The translations under genes and the position numbers were made by a program. From JAYEHK01 sp034659475 (lineage in GTDB: Bacteria; Bacillota; Syntrophomonadia; Syntrophomonadales; Syntrophomonadaceae), in NCBI GenBank assembly GCA_034659475.1, contig JAYEHK010000183.1:1-7498 (forward strand): DNA of 7,498 bases, written 5' to 3'. Positions 1-6,490 of this stretch are shown piece after piece. Below the pieces are notes generated by a model. The model was given only the letters and a program-made list of their open reading frames with translations, was not told the DNA's origin and searched no databases. Positions within the stretch are counted from its first letter, which is position 1, and each line of letters opens with the position of its first letter.

Positions 1-157
1 TATACAATTCCTCTCCACCATTTGGATAATTTACCGTTACTTCCGGATCTACCGTATCCAAGATTTCTGGACCGGAAGTTCCTTCGCCAGTTAAAGCAAA
101 TATGGTTAATGGCAAAACCATAAATGTTACGAACATAAGAACAATATTCTTTGTCAT
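1..157 (-). CDS. Secreted protein with PNGGE motif, N-terminal fragment (runs off the left edge)
   Basis: The first 52 codons of a gene are visible, starting at ATG 157-155 with a GGAGG ribosome binding site (162-166) four bases upstream. The protein opens with a classical signal peptide: a short n-region with Lys3, a hydrophobic stretch over residues 5-20, and a plausible signal peptidase I site after Ala21 (T-I-F-A). An acidic, Gly/Ser/Pro-containing linker follows, and then V-T-V-N-Y-P-N-G-G-E-E-L-Y. The PNGGE motif is typical of the start of Ig-like beta-sandwich modules in secreted bacterial proteins (Kre9/KNH-like, Ser/Thr-rich domain family). The product is therefore probably exported and extracellular or surface-associated. 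Its enzymatic or binding role cannot be told because the rest lies outside the window. It is separated from pgsA by a terminator, so it is its own transcription unit. Confidence 0.75.
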   Translation of the reverse strand, partial: MTKNIVLMFVTFMVLPLTIFALTGEGTSGPEILDTVDPEVTVNYPNGGEELY

Positions 158-246
158 TTTTCCTCCATTTTGTTTATTTTTTCAACACTTTTTTTTTGTG
201 TTATTCCTTATTACACTTTAATTGATAATTTTATTTACTTAAAATA

Positions 247-291
247 AATAAAACACCTTCTTCACCATACATGTTTTAAAGGTGTTTTATT
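247..291 (-). terminator. Rho-independent terminator of the ftsK-pgsA operon
   Basis: A perfect 13-bp inverted repeat (247-259 AATAAAACACCTT and 279-291 AAGGTGTTTTATT) encloses a 19-base loop. It begins 20 bases past the pgsA stop codon. Read on the minus strand, the stem is followed by a T-rich stretch (TATTTT). The position and the A/T-extended stem fit an intrinsic terminator ending the five-gene run. The loop is longer than usual, but the stem is uninterrupted. Confidence 0.8.
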
Positions 292-311
292 CAGTTGAAA
301 TTAAGTTGGTA

Positions 312-842
312 TTAATTACCGACGTGAAACTTAATAAAGTATTCAATACCCGAAATAATTGTAATGACTACCGCTATGTACATCGCCCAGTCTCCAAGTG
401 GAAGATTCGTAAACGAATGATAGGTGTTGGGTAATATCACCAAAAAAACTGCTACAATTTGAGATACCGTCTTTAATTTACCCAACTTACTTGCAGGAAT
501 CAAAACCCCTTCTTCTGCTTTCACTACCCTTAGACCCGTTACTGCAAATTCACGTCCAATAATGACAATCGCAATCCATCCTGCAACTCTACCCAATTCA
601 ACGAGACTAATCAAAGCAGCTGTAATCAGCAGTTTATCAGCAAGCGGATCCAATATAATTCCCAAACGGGTTATCTGTTTCCATTTACGCGCAAGATACC
701 CGTCTAAACTATCCGTAATAACAGCAATACCAAAAATCCCAGCGGCAATGTAATCTCCATAGGGAACGTGCACCAAAAGCATAACCACAAAAACAGGTAC
801 AAGAATTATTCTTAATATAGTAAGACTATTTGGTATGTTCAT
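312..842 (-). CDS. pgsA: CDP-diacylglycerol--glycerol-3-phosphate 3-phosphatidyltransferase
   Basis: This is phosphatidylglycerophosphate synthase, an integral membrane enzyme that transfers the phosphatidyl group from CDP-diacylglycerol to sn-glycerol-3-phosphate. This is the committed step to phosphatidylglycerol and cardiolipin. The 176-residue product matches the usual family length. The CDP-alcohol phosphotransferase signature is complete: D44, then D47-G48-x2-A51-R52-x8-G61-x3-D65-x3-D69, whose aspartates bind the metal and catalyse transfer. The N-terminus (N-I-P-N-S-L-T-I-L-R) is typical of PgsA. Hydrophobic segments lie near residues 10-24, 32-45, 70-98, 126-138 and 153-171. The ATG overlaps the 3' end of rimO by 17 bases, with a GGAG nine bases upstream inside rimO, so translation is probably coupled. 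It is the last gene of the operon and is followed by a terminator. Confidence 0.96.
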   Translation of the reverse strand: MNIPNSLTILRIILVPVFVVMLLVHVPYGDYIAAGIFGIAVITDSLDGYLARKWKQITRLGIILDPLADKLLITAALISLVELGRVAGWIAIVIIGREFAVTGLRVVKAEEGVLIPASKLGKLKTVSQIVAVFLVILPNTYHSFTNLPLGDWAMYIAVVITIISGIEYFIKFHVGN

Positions 843-2160
843 CCTCTAATTCTCCAATCAAATCGTATTCTCTTATGCCCTTGACAGCCACGTTTTCAAA
901 ATTTCCCATAATTAAATTTCGATCACTTTTAATCATCGTTATTCCATCTACTTCTGGTGCCTGAAATGCAGTTCTGCCAATCCATAGATTTTTGGATACT
1001 TTGGATGATACCAATACGCGTTCCTTAGTTCCAACCCTTTGCATATTTTTACTTCTGCTAATCCTTTTTTGGAGACGCATAATCTTATCTCTTCGTTCTA
1101 TTTTTACTTCCTCAGGCACTTGTTGCTCCATGCTAAAAGCTTTCGTTCCCTCTTCAGGGTCAAAGCAAAACACTCCTAACCAATCAAATTCCATCTCTTG
1201 AACAAAATCAAACAGTTGCGTAAAGTCCTCTTCCGTTTCCCCCGGGAACCCTACCATTACAGTTGTTCGCAGCACTAAATCCGGAATCTGATCTTTAAGT
1301 TTTCGGAAAAATTTATATAGGTATTCCCCTGAATGATGCCGATTCATACTCTTTAATATTCTGTCAGATACATGTTGAATAGGAATATCTACATAAGGAA
1401 CCAACTTTTTACACGAAGTGAAACACTCCACTAGATCATTTGGAATATGCGCTGGATGAAGATACATTAAACGTATCCATTCCAGATCATCAATCCTGTC
1501 TAAGGCTTTAACAAGTGGTACCAAATGAGATCCGTCCGTAAGATCCTGTCCATAATTTGCAGTATCCTGCGCTATTAAAGTTAGTTCTCGTACTCCGTCC
1601 TGTACCAATTGTTTTGATTCATCCACTAATTCTACAACAGGTCTGGATCTTAAATTCCCTCTTATAGAAGGAATTGCACAATAGCTACACCAGTTGTTAC
1701 ACCCTTCTCCTATCTTTAAGTAGGCTGCACCTTTTGGAGTGGTTAACACTCGTGGTCCTTTTTCTATAAACGTCTTCGAAGGAGAAGATACACACCATAC
1801 ACGCTCTCCCCTTAGGACCTTTTCGACAATTTTATCAATCTGTATAAATGCTGATATGCCAACAATTGCATCTAATTCAGGCAGTTCATCGAACAAATCC
1901 TGCGGATAGCGCTGTGCTAGGCATCCTGTTGCCAGAAGATATTGTAAAATGCCTTCCTCTTTTAAACGAGCTGTATCAAGAATGGTTTGAATTGCTTCTT
2001 CCTTGGCTTCAGTGATAAAGCCACAAGTATTTATGATAACTAATTCTGCTTTCCGAGGATCTGATACAATTTTATAACCTGCTTTTTTCAGAATCCCTAT
2101 CATTATTTCTGTATCTACACGGTTTTTTGAACAACCTAAACTGATAAACCCAACATTCAC
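826..2160 (-). CDS. rimO: Ribosomal protein S12 methylthiotransferase RimO
   Basis: RimO is a cytosolic radical-SAM enzyme that adds a methylthio group to the conserved aspartate of ribosomal protein S12. With the start chosen here it has 444 residues, normal for the family. The N-terminal UPF0004 domain carries the three auxiliary-cluster cysteines (C10 in S-L-G-C-S-K-N, C46 in N-T-C-G, C80 in A-T-G-C). The radical-SAM motif CxxxCxxC is C154-C158-C161 in G-C-N-N-W-C-S-Y-C. A C-terminal TRAM domain spans about 375-440 and contains the RimO-like G-R-T-A-F-Q-A-P-E-V-D-G, which argues against MiaB. Start choice: the longest frame begins at TTG 2175, overlapping the rodZ stop as TTGA but without a ribosome binding site. 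GTG 2160 has GAGG nine bases upstream and gives the usual short N-terminus before the S-L-G-C motif, so I prefer it. rodZ lies directly upstream; pgsA overlaps its 3' end by 17 bases. Confidence 0.95.
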   Translation of the reverse strand: MNVGFISLGCSKNRVDTEIMIGILKKAGYKIVSDPRKAELVIINTCGFITEAKEEAIQTILDTARLKEEGILQYLLATGCLAQRYPQDLFDELPELDAIVGISAFIQIDKIVEKVLRGERVWCVSSPSKTFIEKGPRVLTTPKGAAYLKIGEGCNNWCSYCAIPSIRGNLRSRPVVELVDESKQLVQDGVRELTLIAQDTANYGQDLTDGSHLVPLVKALDRIDDLEWIRLMYLHPAHIPNDLVECFTSCKKLVPYVDIPIQHVSDRILKSMNRHHSGEYLYKFFRKLKDQIPDLVLRTTVMVGFPGETEEDFTQLFDFVQEMEFDWLGVFCFDPEEGTKAFSMEQQVPEEVKIERRDKIMRLQKRISRSKNMQRVGTKERVLVSSKVSKNLWIGRTAFQAPEVDGITMIKSDRNLIMGNFENVAVKGIREYDLIGELEDEHTK

Positions 2161-2169
2161 CTGATTAAA

Positions 2170-2173
2170 CCTC
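2170..2173 (-). promoter_or_regulatory. Ribosome binding site supporting the GTG start of rimO
   Basis: GAGG on the minus strand sits nine bases before GTG 2160-2158. The alternative in-frame TTG at 2175-2173 has only T-T-G-A-G-A-A before it, with no purine-rich site at useful spacing. This decides the start in favour of GTG. It lies at the very end of rodZ, so ribosomes finishing rodZ could reinitiate there. Confidence 0.5.
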
Positions 2174-2921
2174 AATTCTCAACTACTTCATTTACTTCAA
2201 ACACTTTTGTAACGACTTCCCATGATTCGCCAATAGGTGGTAATACTTCTTGATTTAACGTTAAAACAATGCCGCCAGCATTGCCTGCTTTTACTTCAAT
2301 AACACTTTTACCTGAAAAAAGCAATTCTTGTCCGGCTGGAAGAATATCTAAATACTTTGTTTCCCCATCAACATCAATCTGCAGCCAACATTTTTCCTTT
2401 GCCTGAATAATAAGATCCAATTGATCAACTGACATCTCTGCTGGGGATTGATTGTTTTCATCATCCTGTTTATCAGGAGTCTCAATTATTGGATTTTGAT
2501 CTGGCGTTACTATATTGTTAGCCATATTACGTTCCGAGATGTATCCGACTACATAACTGCCCAACCAGACAGCCATGACCAAAAATACACCAGCAATAAT
2601 AATATTTTTTATAGGTAAGTTTTTTCGTTGGCTATAATTTTTTTTGGCTGCTTTTTCAGAAGAATAATATTCATCAACTTCATGTGTTCCATAGGCTAGT
2701 TTTCTAAACTCTCGTACCATTTCATCGGGATTAAGCTTTAAAAATTTCGAGTACCTTTTTACAAAACCACTTGCGTATACCTGCGGAGGTAAACCCTCGA
2801 ATCGTTCTTCTTCCAACGCCCGTAAATAAATTTTCCTGATTTTCGTCTCGTCTTCAATATCTTCTAACGTAAATCCTTGCCTTTCACGTTCACATTTTAA
2901 TTTTTCGCCGAATCCTTCCAT
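2172..2921 (-). CDS. rodZ: RodZ-type cell-shape protein (cytoplasmic HTH, one TM helix, DUF4115 domain)
   Basis: RodZ links the MreB cytoskeleton to the wall-synthesis machinery across the membrane and helps set rod shape. The 249-residue product has the full bitopic layout. An N-terminal cytoplasmic helix-turn-helix of the HTH_25/Xre type occupies about residues 3-70 (G-E-K-L-K-C-E-R-E-R-Q-G-F-T-L-E-D-I). A basic juxtamembrane stretch covers 92-105 and a single transmembrane helix about 106-127. An Asn/Pro/Asp-rich extracellular linker covers about 130-165, and an extracytoplasmic DUF4115 beta-domain about 167-245 (W-L-Q-I-D-V-D-G, then G-N-A-G-G). The ATG is preceded by AGGGGTGA, a near-perfect ribosome binding site. 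Ten bases separate it from the upstream wHTH/PfkB gene, and rimO starts at its stop codon, so it is an internal operon member. The HTH in this family generally binds MreB, so a DNA-binding role is not implied. Confidence 0.92.
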   Translation of the reverse strand: MEGFGEKLKCERERQGFTLEDIEDETKIRKIYLRALEEERFEGLPPQVYASGFVKRYSKFLKLNPDEMVREFRKLAYGTHEVDEYYSSEKAAKKNYSQRKNLPIKNIIIAGVFLVMAVWLGSYVVGYISERNMANNIVTPDQNPIIETPDKQDDENNQSPAEMSVDQLDLIIQAKEKCWLQIDVDGETKYLDILPAGQELLFSGKSVIEVKAGNAGGIVLTLNQEVLPPIGESWEVVTKVFEVNEVVEN

Positions 2922-2931
2922 ATTTTCACCC

Positions 2932-3918
2932 CTAGTCTATCATTGATGTAAATTCTTCCACTTTACGGTTGCCATTTGTTACACTACCAACAGCGATACG
3001 AATCGCCTGTCTCGAGGGATAACCTGCTGAAATGCCAAACACCATTCCTGCCAAAAAGCTATGCATTTGCAATGCCGGATTAAACATTTGGTTTGGCATC
3101 AACGTTATATCCTGAATTTCTTTACGACTCTTATAAATAATCCCATTACACCCATCAGTGATAAGGCAATGTTCTACTCCATTTTCTACCAACTGGCTTG
3201 CTTGTGCAATATAATAATCTCGATTGTTCAAGTCATGTGTCCCAAGAACAACAATTGAATACTGACTTAAATAAATAGGAATATCTTTTGATACTAATAG
3301 TCCTCCACACAAACGAGGAAATATTTCATTTTTAGTTAATTTCGACGATAGATATTCCTGATATTTTTCCTGAATGATCAGATAGTCACAATGGCTAATT
3401 GTCCATTCCTGTCTATCTATATAATCCAAGAAAGCCTTGAAAATAATACTTTCTTCATATTGAATATCGTTGTTAAATAAAATTCTTCTACTTGTTCGCA
3501 AATCAGGGTGCCTGTAAACGGTTTGAATATCCATATTATGTTTTTTCATATGGGACTTCATTTGATCAGCCAATTCGTCATTTCCTACCATTGTAAAGAT
3601 CCTGGCTTCAGTGCCAAAATACGCAAGTGTTTCTCCAACCTCAACAGCAAATCCACCTGGTACTACATCAATGGTTGTTTTTTCATGCTCCATAAAAACA
3701 TTAACCGAAAGATGTACCTCTCCCAGTATCACAATAGATTTTTTTTGATTGAATACATACCCTTTCCCAAGAATAAAACCCTTTTTCATAAGATTCGAAA
3801 TATGTACTGCAACTGATGAACGGCTTATTCCTAATCGCTTTGCCAGTTCATCCTGGGAAATCAGCGGTTCCATTTGAAGAATCTGGACAATCTCCTTCTC
3901 TTTGAAGGTAAGCCTCAT
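2932..3918 (-). CDS. Winged-HTH/PfkB-fold protein with degenerate kinase active site (predicted pseudokinase regulator)
   Basis: This 328-residue protein fuses two parts. Residues about 2-58 form a winged helix-turn-helix (E-P-L-I-S-Q-D-E-L-A-K-R-L-G-I-S-R-S-S-V, then G-K-G-Y-V), the type found at the N-terminus of some PfkB sugar/nucleoside kinases such as the PsuK group. Residues about 60-325 follow the ribokinase/PfkB fold: V-P-G-G-F at 86-90, L-A-Y-F-G at 98-102, the R-T-S-R-R strand at 141-145, and L-I-T-D-G-C-N-G at 252-259. The catalytic motif (usually D-T-x-G-A-G-D-A-F) reads N-P-A-L-Q-M-H-S-F at 280-288, so the GAGD anion-hole and base are L-Q-M-H. The conserved Asn after the GG motif is Glu93. 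Kinase activity is therefore unlikely. It may sense a small ligand and bind DNA, though this is inference. ATG 3918 has GGGGAG nine bases upstream. It lies 67 bases after ftsK with no clear terminator or promoter between, and 10 bases before rodZ. Confidence 0.82.
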   Translation of the reverse strand: MRLTFKEKEIVQILQMEPLISQDELAKRLGISRSSVAVHISNLMKKGFILGKGYVFNQKKSIVILGEVHLSVNVFMEHEKTTIDVVPGGFAVEVGETLAYFGTEARIFTMVGNDELADQMKSHMKKHNMDIQTVYRHPDLRTSRRILFNNDIQYEESIIFKAFLDYIDRQEWTISHCDYLIIQEKYQEYLSSKLTKNEIFPRLCGGLLVSKDIPIYLSQYSIVVLGTHDLNNRDYYIAQASQLVENGVEHCLITDGCNGIIYKSRKEIQDITLMPNQMFNPALQMHSFLAGMVFGISAGYPSRQAIRIAVGSVTNGNRKVEEFTSMID

Positions 3919-3985
3919 GCTGATTCACTCCCCAAAAATCATCTAAATATAACAATATCATCAGGTAACATAGAGACCAAATTCC

Positions 3986-6259
3986 TTACAATCCTTTATT
4001 TGACTGTAGTCTTTCCATTTCTTCTATATTAATTAACACCTCTCTTTTCTTATTTGTATCTGGTTCAGAAACAATCCCTTTTTCCTCCATAACATCCACT
4101 AACCTTGCTGCCCTTGAATACCCAATACGCAGCCTTCTTTGCAGGAAGGAAACAGACGCCTTTTCACTTTCCACAAAAGTCCTTACAGCATCCCAGAATA
4201 GTTCATCACCATAATCATTATCTATCTCTTCAATCTTGAAATCACTCTCTTTGAACTGATCTTCCTGTTTCAATTCAGGCATTTCATTTTTTATATAGCT
4301 TACGGTTGATTCTATCTCATTATCCGAAACAAATGCCCCCTGAACCCTGTACGGTTTAGCTGCCCCAACCGGGAAAAACAACATATCACCCTTCCCAAGC
4401 AGTTTCTCTGCACCTCCAATGTCCAAAATGGTACGCGAATCAGCCTGGGAAGAAACTGCAAAAGCGATGCGAGATGGAATATTAGCCTTTATAATTCCAG
4501 TTACAACATCAACAGAAGGCCTCTGGGTTGCTACAATTAAATGCATTCCTGCAGCTCTAGCCATTTGAGCGAGTCGACAGATGGAGTCCTCAACCTCTAC
4601 AGGAGCTATCATCATCAAATCAGCTAGTTCATCAATGACAATAACAATAAAAGGCATCTTTACTTCTGCACCCTGATTGTAGCGATAGATGTCTCTTACG
4701 CCTGCTTCAGCAAATAAATTATATCTTTTTTCCATTTCAGTCGTCATCCACCGCAAAATAACAGATGCCTTCTTGGCATCTGTTACAACGGGTGTCATTA
4801 GATGAGGAATCCCATTGTATACAGTTAATTCAACCATTTTCGGATCAATAAATACTAACTTCAGTTCTTCTGGATCCGCATTATACAATAAGCTCATAAT
4901 AATCGAATTCAAACATACGCTTTTCCCTGATCCTGTTGAACCAGCAATTAACAGATGTGGCATGTCGCTTAGCTTTGTCACGACAGTATTTCCTGCAATA
5001 TCCTCTCCAAGAACAACTGCCAACGGGCTTTTTAGCTTCTTAAATGTGTTAGAAACCAATAGATTTTTCAATCCTACGCTGGCAATTTTCGCATTGGGGA
5101 CTTCAATACCAATGGCTGATTTACCTGGAATTGGTGCTTCGATTCGTATCCCAGGTGCAGCTAAACTCAATTGCAGATCATCCGTTAAACTAATGATTTT
5201 ACTAACCTTCACACCTGGTGCAGGGGTCAATTCATACCTGGTGACAGAGGGCCCACAGCTAACCTCATTCACCTTAACACTCACCCCAAATGACCCAAAT
5301 GTATCCTCCAATACCGCAATACTGGTTTTAATGTTTTTCTTATCAACCATTCTATCGGAACTATGATTATTTAATAAATCAATATTTGGTTTCTTATACT
5401 GTGAAGAAAATTTTCTACTAGGGGAGGATAAACAATCTTCACCTAATTTTATCTGTTGTTCCGCCTCTACTGGTGGGGATAACTCAAGAATTGAACGAGC
5501 GTTAGAAATCTCTGCATCCGGTTCCAAATGCGGTTTCGATTTTTGATCGGTAACTGGGTGAATGATAATCAGATCCTTTTTTTTCTCCCTTTTATCATCG
5601 ACTTCTGACTCTTCTTCCTCATAAAACATAATTTCGCTTAACTTTACCCTACCTTTACGGATAATATTAATAAATTGTGCAGCGATTTCTAACATCGATT
5701 TCTCTACAATCATTATTACAGCTAGAACCACCAGCAATATACCAGCAATAGACGTACCGAGCTCTCCTACCAATTTGATCATTACATAAGTAAGTCCGCC
5801 CCCCAGGTAACCACCGCCCATGCCACGTTGTCCTGCCTCAAAGCTATTCAATCCTCCAGGAATATTCAACATGCTGGCAGCAACTAAAACAGATATAGAG
5901 AGAAGTGTTAGCCCCCACATGCAATTTGACCATATTTTTTTGAGTACTCCAATATGTATTGACCATCCGAGCAAATATACCGGCACCAGCAAAACCGCTG
6001 TACCAAAAACATAGGTTAGACCCTGAATCATATACATTCCTACAATTCCTATCAGAATTGAGTCTTCGGGCAATCCCTGAAAACGTTTGGTTGCCACAAA
6101 CAGGAATACCGATAATGTAAAAATAACAACTGATAAAATTTCTTCTTTTATTTTTGCACCATCTAAGTTCTGTTTATTTTCCTTAGTATTGTTTTTTTTT
6201 ACCGTCTTTTTGGACGATTTAGTTTGAGCCTTTACCGCGTTGCTTTTTTTCTCAACCAT
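3986..6259 (-). CDS. ftsK: FtsK/SpoIIIE-family septal DNA translocase
   Basis: This is a membrane-anchored, ATP-driven double-stranded DNA pump. It moves chromosome ends through the closing division septum and, in spore formers, into the forespore. The length of 757 residues is close to Bacillus subtilis SpoIIIE. A Lys-rich cytoplasmic N-terminus is followed by four transmembrane helices (about 43-61, 83-102, 115-133, 169-186), a charged linker (about 205-305) and the alpha/beta motor (about 310-660). The motor has Walker A G-S-T-G-S-G-K-S at 440-447, Walker B ending in D543-E544, and A-T-Q-R-P-S at 577-582. The C-terminal gamma winged helix (about 690-735, F-L-Q-R-R-L-R-I-G-Y-S-R-A-A-R) reads polar DNA sequences. 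The frame could begin at TTG 6268, but AAGGTGA lies nine bases before ATG 6259, so ATG is preferred. It is the first gene of the operon. ftsK and spoIIIE cannot be told apart from sequence alone. Confidence 0.95.
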   Translation of the reverse strand: MVEKKSNAVKAQTKSSKKTVKKNNTKENKQNLDGAKIKEEILSVVIFTLSVFLFVATKRFQGLPEDSILIGIVGMYMIQGLTYVFGTAVLLVPVYLLGWSIHIGVLKKIWSNCMWGLTLLSISVLVAASMLNIPGGLNSFEAGQRGMGGGYLGGGLTYVMIKLVGELGTSIAGILLVVLAVIMIVEKSMLEIAAQFINIIRKGRVKLSEIMFYEEEESEVDDKREKKKDLIIIHPVTDQKSKPHLEPDAEISNARSILELSPPVEAEQQIKLGEDCLSSPSRKFSSQYKKPNIDLLNNHSSDRMVDKKNIKTSIAVLEDTFGSFGVSVKVNEVSCGPSVTRYELTPAPGVKVSKIISLTDDLQLSLAAPGIRIEAPIPGKSAIGIEVPNAKIASVGLKNLLVSNTFKKLKSPLAVVLGEDIAGNTVVTKLSDMPHLLIAGSTGSGKSVCLNSIIMSLLYNADPEELKLVFIDPKMVELTVYNGIPHLMTPVVTDAKKASVILRWMTTEMEKRYNLFAEAGVRDIYRYNQGAEVKMPFIVIVIDELADLMMIAPVEVEDSICRLAQMARAAGMHLIVATQRPSVDVVTGIIKANIPSRIAFAVSSQADSRTILDIGGAEKLLGKGDMLFFPVGAAKPYRVQGAFVSDNEIESTVSYIKNEMPELKQEDQFKESDFKIEEIDNDYGDELFWDAVRTFVESEKASVSFLQRRLRIGYSRAARLVDVMEEKGIVSEPDTNKKREVLINIEEMERLQSNKGL

Positions 6260-6268
6260 TCCTGTCAA

Positions 6269-6276
6269 TCACCTTC
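6269..6276 (-). promoter_or_regulatory. Ribosome binding site supporting the ATG start of ftsK
   Basis: GAAGGTGA on the minus strand matches the 3' half of the consensus AAGGAGGTGAT and ends nine bases before ATG 6259-6257. It abuts the competing TTG at 6268-6266 without useful spacing, so it favours the shorter ATG form of ftsK by three residues. Confidence 0.55.
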
Positions 6277-6313
6277 AAAATTTTGTTTCTCGATGCAAAA
6301 CGATATGTGCTTT

Positions 6314-6342
6314 ATGATACCGTTATCATCAGATAGTTACAA
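6314..6342 (-). promoter_or_regulatory. Predicted sigma-A promoter of the ftsK operon
   Basis: On the minus strand, TTGTAA (6342-6337, four of six bases of the -35 consensus) and TATCAT (6319-6314, five of six of the -10) are separated by exactly 17 bases. Transcription would start near 6307, leaving a leader of roughly 50 bases before ftsK. It is the best candidate between the uppP terminator and ftsK. No start site has been mapped, and AT-rich sequence gives such matches by chance. Confidence 0.5.
6315..6328. promoter_or_regulatory. Candidate cre-type operator (CcpA/LacI-family) over the ftsK promoter
   Basis: TGATACCGTTATCA fits the catabolite-responsive-element consensus TGWNANCGNTNWCA at every specified position on both strands. 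It extends to a 16-base near-palindrome (6314-6329) with six-base arms. The site covers the proposed -10 box and the end of the spacer, a position where a bound LacI-family repressor would block polymerase. The identity of the regulator (CcpA or another family member) is inference, and no such gene is in the window. Confidence 0.5.
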
Positions 6343-6410
6343 TCAGAAGTTCAGAAAAAACTTCACTTTATTACATTCGCCTGTTACCAATATGAATCCT
6401 TCATAAGGAT

Positions 6411-6443
6411 AAAAAAATAAAGCATCAATTTACTGATGCTTTA
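6411..6443 (-). terminator. Rho-independent terminator of uppP
   Basis: A 10-bp stem (6418-6427 TAAAGCATCA with 6434-6443 TGATGCTTTA) closes a six-base loop. Read on the minus strand it is followed directly by seven T residues (6417-6411). It lies about 50 bases past the uppP stop codon and separates uppP from the ftsK operon. This is a textbook intrinsic terminator. Confidence 0.92.
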
Positions 6444-6490
6444 AAATACTTTTTTCTTTGTTATCCTGCTAATAATTTGTTTTCACCCAG

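Noticed and set aside
184..202. Short inverted repeat AACAC-T9-GTGTT upstream of the left-edge gene
   Set aside because: Only five base pairs around a nine-base homopolymer loop; too weak for a terminator or operator. The region 158-246 also has no convincing -35/-10 pair.
1702..1709. GAGAAGGG on the minus strand, identical to the SpoIIIE recognition sequence (SRS) of Bacillus subtilis
   Set aside because: It encodes the conserved G-E-G of the RimO radical-SAM motif, so the codons explain it. A single copy in 7.5 kb is not evidence of skew. A genome-wide strand-bias count would be needed.
3508..3816. 102-codon open frame on the plus strand antisense to the wHTH/PfkB gene
   Set aside because: The composition is random-looking, there are no family features, and the opposite strand encodes a recognisable two-domain protein.
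3919..3985. Possible internal promoter between ftsK and the wHTH/PfkB gene
   Set aside because: The best pair found (TTGGTC, 17-base spacer, TATTGT) matches only three and four consensus bases, which is not enough to call.
4815..5366. 183-codon open frame on the plus strand antisense to ftsK
   Set aside because: It lies wholly within the well-conserved motor coding region of ftsK, has no recognisable domain, and is the expected shadow of the real gene.
6346..6364. Six-base inverted repeat GAAGTT/AACTTC upstream of the ftsK promoter
   Set aside because: A short stem with a seven-base loop in AT-rich DNA and no T-run; it is within chance expectation.
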